In this document: piece after piece, positions 15,103 through 16,660 of the stretch | How positions within the stretch are numbered: position 1 is the stretch's first letter | Layout of the letters: each line of letters begins with the position of its first letter | Assembly (NCBI GenBank): GCA_051117315.1 | Contig: JBNPEA010000113.1 | Span: 1 to 16,660 of the forward strand | Direction of reading: 5' to 3' | Length of the DNA: 16,660 nt | Source: Salinarimonas sp051117315 | GTDB lineage: Bacteria; Pseudomonadota; Alphaproteobacteria; Rhizobiales; Beijerinckiaceae | Position numbers and translations under genes: made by a program | The notes under the pieces: model-generated | The model's input: the letters and a program-made list of their open reading frames with translations, nothing else | The model's database searches: none | What the model was told of the DNA's origin: nothing

Positions 15103-15381
15103 GCGGAAGGAATCGCAGCGGTCCGCCCGGGTGTCAACGGGCGGCGCATCCGAGGCCATGGTGAACGGATTGTTAAGTCGAGCGTCCGTCTCGGTTCGTA
15201 TTCAGTGCTGCCACGCTTTAGACACAAAGTCGCCGAGAAGTTGGCACGAGCATGTTTAACTGATGATTAAGTTGCACAAATACAACGGATGGCGTCAATG
15301 CTTCGGTAACCTGCCGGCGCGACTTTCGCGGCATCGGCATCCGCGCTATGTGTCCGCCATCACCGACCGAGGACCAGCATC
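15103..15381. promoter_or_regulatory. AT-richer divergent regulatory region
   Basis: 279 bases without a convincing gene, between the phosphatase (minus) and the outer-membrane protein (plus). The stretch 15160-15300 is clearly richer in A and T than the rest of the window, as expected for promoters. It contains a TTAA-N7-TTAA box at 15256-15270 and a further single TTAA at 15173-15176. The exact -35/-10 elements could not be fixed; TTGCAC at 15272-15277 is one weak candidate -35. Confidence 0.6.
15256..15270 (+). promoter_or_regulatory. CtrA-type binding box (TTAA-N7-TTAA)
   Basis: TTAACTGATGATTAA is a perfect match to the core spacing of the alphaproteobacterial CtrA recognition sequence, TTAA-N7-TTAA. 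It lies 111 bases upstream of the outer-membrane protein ATG and 153 bases upstream of the phosphatase start. The final C of the extended consensus (TTAAC) is G here. Confidence 0.6.
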
Positions 15382-16053
15382 ATGTACCGTCTGCTCATCG
15401 CTTCCACCGCGCTCGCCGCCTTCGCGGTGCCCGCCATCGCCGCCGACTTGCCGGCCCGCACGCAGCCCGCGCCCTTCGTCGCCGCCGCGCCCCCCGTCTT
15501 CACCTGGACCGGCTTCTACGCCGGCGTGAACCTGGGCTACGCCTGGGGCGACTTCACCGGCACCACCGGCGGCGCGCTCTACGACGAGGGCGACGGCTTC
15601 GTCGGTGGCGGCCAGCTCGGCTACAATGTCCAGTTCGGCCAGTTCGTCGTCGGTCTCGAGACCGACCTGCAGTGGACCAACTTCGAGGGTGGCCCCGCCG
15701 TCCCGGGTGCGCTGGCGGGCACCGTCAGCGAGGCTCAGCTCGACTATTTCGGCACCGTGCGCACCCGCGCCGGCGTCGCGCTCGACCGCACGCTCGTCTT
15801 CGCCACCGGCGGCTTCGCCTATGGCGGTGCGGACGTGACGGCGGTTGTCGGCGGCCGCACCTTCTCCGACGACCAGACCCATTGGGGCTGGACGCTCGGC
15901 GGCGGCGTCGAGCACGCCTTCACCAACAACCTGACCGCCAAGGTCGAGTACCTCTACACCGACCTGGACAACGAGACCTACACTCTCGACATCCAGCGCA
16001 AGGCCGGCGTCGAGTTCTCGACCGTCCGCGCGGGCGTGAACTACAAGTTCTGA
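15382..16053 (+). CDS. Outer-membrane beta-barrel protein (Omp25/Omp31-like)
   Basis: 223-residue small barrel of the OmpA-like/Omp25 superfamily common in Hyphomicrobiales. The signal peptide is 1-20 (MYRLLIAST..., AIA before Ala21). A Pro/Ala linker (22-40) leads to the barrel, beginning TWTGFYAGVNLGYAWG (41-56). About eight amphipathic strands follow, including GFVGGGQLGYNVQFGQFVVGLETD, the hallmark VRTRAGVALDRTLVFATGGFAYGG (127-149), the Trp-rich strand HWGWTLGGGVEHAF, LTAKVEYLYTDL, and terminal VRAGVNYKF, ending in Phe as barrel-assembly substrates usually do. No C-terminal peptidoglycan-binding domain is present. The ATG at 15382 has GAGGA with an 8-base spacer. It is monocistronic, with two hairpins after it and a CtrA-like box upstream. 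Confidence 0.92.
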   Translation: MYRLLIASTALAAFAVPAIAADLPARTQPAPFVAAAPPVFTWTGFYAGVNLGYAWGDFTGTTGGALYDEGDGFVGGGQLGYNVQFGQFVVGLETDLQWTNFEGGPAVPGALAGTVSEAQLDYFGTVRTRAGVALDRTLVFATGGFAYGGADVTAVVGGRTFSDDQTHWGWTLGGGVEHAFTNNLTAKVEYLYTDLDNETYTLDIQRKAGVEFSTVRAGVNYKF

Positions 16054-16061
16054 TCCCGCGT

Positions 16062-16079
16062 CCGGGTCACGCGACCCGG
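16062..16079 (+). terminator. First hairpin after outer-membrane protein gene
   Basis: CCGGGTC (16062-16068) pairs with GACCCGG (16073-16079) around a 4-base loop ACGC, 8 bases after the stop. A compact 7-bp stem without a T tract, probably a 3'-end stabiliser or first termination element. Confidence 0.45.
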
Positions 16080-16113
16080 CGCAGGATTCGGGACGCTTGA
16101 AGGACGATGCACG

Positions 16114-16146
16114 ACGCCCCGCTCTCCGGACAGGAGAGCGGGGCGT
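16114..16146. terminator. Strong bidirectional terminator hairpin
   Basis: A perfect 14-bp stem, ACGCCCCGCTCTCC (16114-16127) with GGAGAGCGGGGCGT (16133-16146), around the 5-base loop GGACA, followed by the slightly T-rich TCGCGTTGTCT. It lies between the convergent outer-membrane protein and transaminase genes and can serve both strands. This is the best terminator in the window. Confidence 0.8.
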
Positions 16147-16178
16147 TCGCGTTGTCTCGGGGAGCGCTGCGCGGCCGG

Positions 16179-16660
16179 TCAGCCGCCGCTCGCCAGCGAT
16201 CCGTCCCGGGCCAGCGCGATGTAGAGCTCGCGCAGCCGCCGCGCCACCGGGCCGGGCGTGCCGGCCCCGACCGAGCGCCCGTCGATGGTCACGACCGGCA
16301 TCACGAAGGCCGAGGCCGAGGTGTAGAACGCCTCCTTGGCCGCGTGCGCCTCGGTCAGCGTGAACAGCCGCTCCTCCACCCCGAGCTGCATCTCGCGGGC
16401 GAGGTGCATCACGGCCGTGCGGGTGATGCCCGGCAGGATCGCGTTCGAGAGCGGCCGGGTGACGAGCCGGTCGTCCGCGGTGAGGATGAAGGCGGAGGAG
16501 GACGACCCTTCCGTCACGTGCTCGTCCTCGACCATCCAGGCCTCGGCGACGCCGGCCCGGGCGGCCTCCTGCTTGGCGAGCACCTGCGCGAGCAGGGCCA
16601 CCGACTTGATGTCCCGGCGCTTCCAGCGCAGGTCCGGCACCGTGATCACGGCGACGCCCG
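16179..16660 (-). CDS. dat: D-amino-acid transaminase, class IV PLP enzyme (N-terminus beyond window)
   Basis: C-terminal part of a fold-type IV aminotransferase; about 160 residues are visible. The segment PDLRWKRRDIKS carries the PLP Schiff-base Lys (DIKS, as in Bacillus D-amino acid aminotransferase). It is followed by TEGSSSSAF, where the Glu contacts the pyridine nitrogen and family members usually read SSSN, then ILPGITR, FTLTEAHAAKEAFYTSAS, and the terminal PGPVARRLRELYI. The enzyme interconverts D-alanine and D-glutamate with 2-oxo acids, relevant to peptidoglycan. The frame continues past the right edge (GVAV before ITVPDLRW), so the GTG at 16649 is internal, not the start. A branched-chain aminotransferase is a less likely alternative. 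It converges on the outer-membrane protein over the 16114-16146 terminator. Confidence 0.88.
   Translation of the reverse strand, partial: GVAVITVPDLRWKRRDIKSVALLAQVLAKQEAARAGVAEAWMVEDEHVTEGSSSSAFILTADDRLVTRPLSNAILPGITRTAVMHLAREMQLGVEERLFTLTEAHAAKEAFYTSASAFVMPVVTIDGRSVGAGTPGPVARRLRELYIALARDGSLASGG

Noticed and set aside
1..16660. CRISPR array, tRNA/rRNA, insertion sequence or attachment site
   Set aside because: I found no regularly spaced identical DNA repeats with unique spacers, no tRNA-like cloverleaf and no transposase. The only regular repeat is the protein-coding curlin array.

Overview
The window comes from a very GC-rich alphaproteobacterium, most probably of the order Hyphomicrobiales (Rhizobiales). 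The clues are a Rhizobiales-type outer-membrane beta-barrel protein, a small membrane gene overlapping xerD, an alphaproteobacterial CsgH-type curli chaperone, a TTAA-N7-TTAA CtrA-like box, and strong GC bias at third codon positions. The genus cannot be fixed by eye. The DNA looks chromosomal. I see no insertion sequence, integrase of a mobile element, tRNA, rRNA or CRISPR array.

Layout. 1-1692 (minus, cut by the left edge) is a CHASE-domain sensor histidine kinase. Divergent from it are a 65-residue membrane protein (1950-2147) and xerD (2144-3214), joined by an ATGA overlap. xerD converges on a minus-strand run read as UDP-glucuronate 4-epimerase (8796-7771), a DUF2339 multi-pass membrane protein (7699-4967) and phosphoglucomutase (4855-3218). 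Phosphoglucomutase makes glucose-1-phosphate, the precursor of UDP-glucose and hence UDP-glucuronate, which the epimerase turns into UDP-galacturonate. The run therefore looks like sugar-nucleotide supply for surface polysaccharide.

Divergent from the epimerase is the most interesting block: a compact curli-like locus at 8971-10326. It holds a curlin of eleven glutamines in an unbroken 11-residue register, a CsgH-like periplasmic amyloid inhibitor, and a second, less regular curlin. Inverted repeats lie in both gaps and a 12-bp-stem hairpin lies downstream. No csgD, csgE, csgF or csgG is in the window, so the secretion pore must be encoded elsewhere. Amyloid fibre and polysaccharide genes side by side suggest a biofilm-matrix neighbourhood.

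Next come a bifunctional class A penicillin-binding protein (10675-12888) and a secreted 552-residue protein of unknown function (12885-14543), again linked by an ATGA overlap. They converge, over a terminator-like hairpin, on a small tyrosine-phosphatase-family protein (15102-14590, minus). A more AT-rich divergent region with a perfect CtrA-type box separates this from an Omp25/31-like beta-barrel protein (15382-16053). Two hairpins follow it, and the window ends inside a D-amino-acid transaminase (minus, N-terminus beyond the right edge).

Cell-envelope and surface functions dominate: peptidoglycan synthesis, D-amino acid metabolism, outer-membrane barrel, curli amyloid and polysaccharide precursors.
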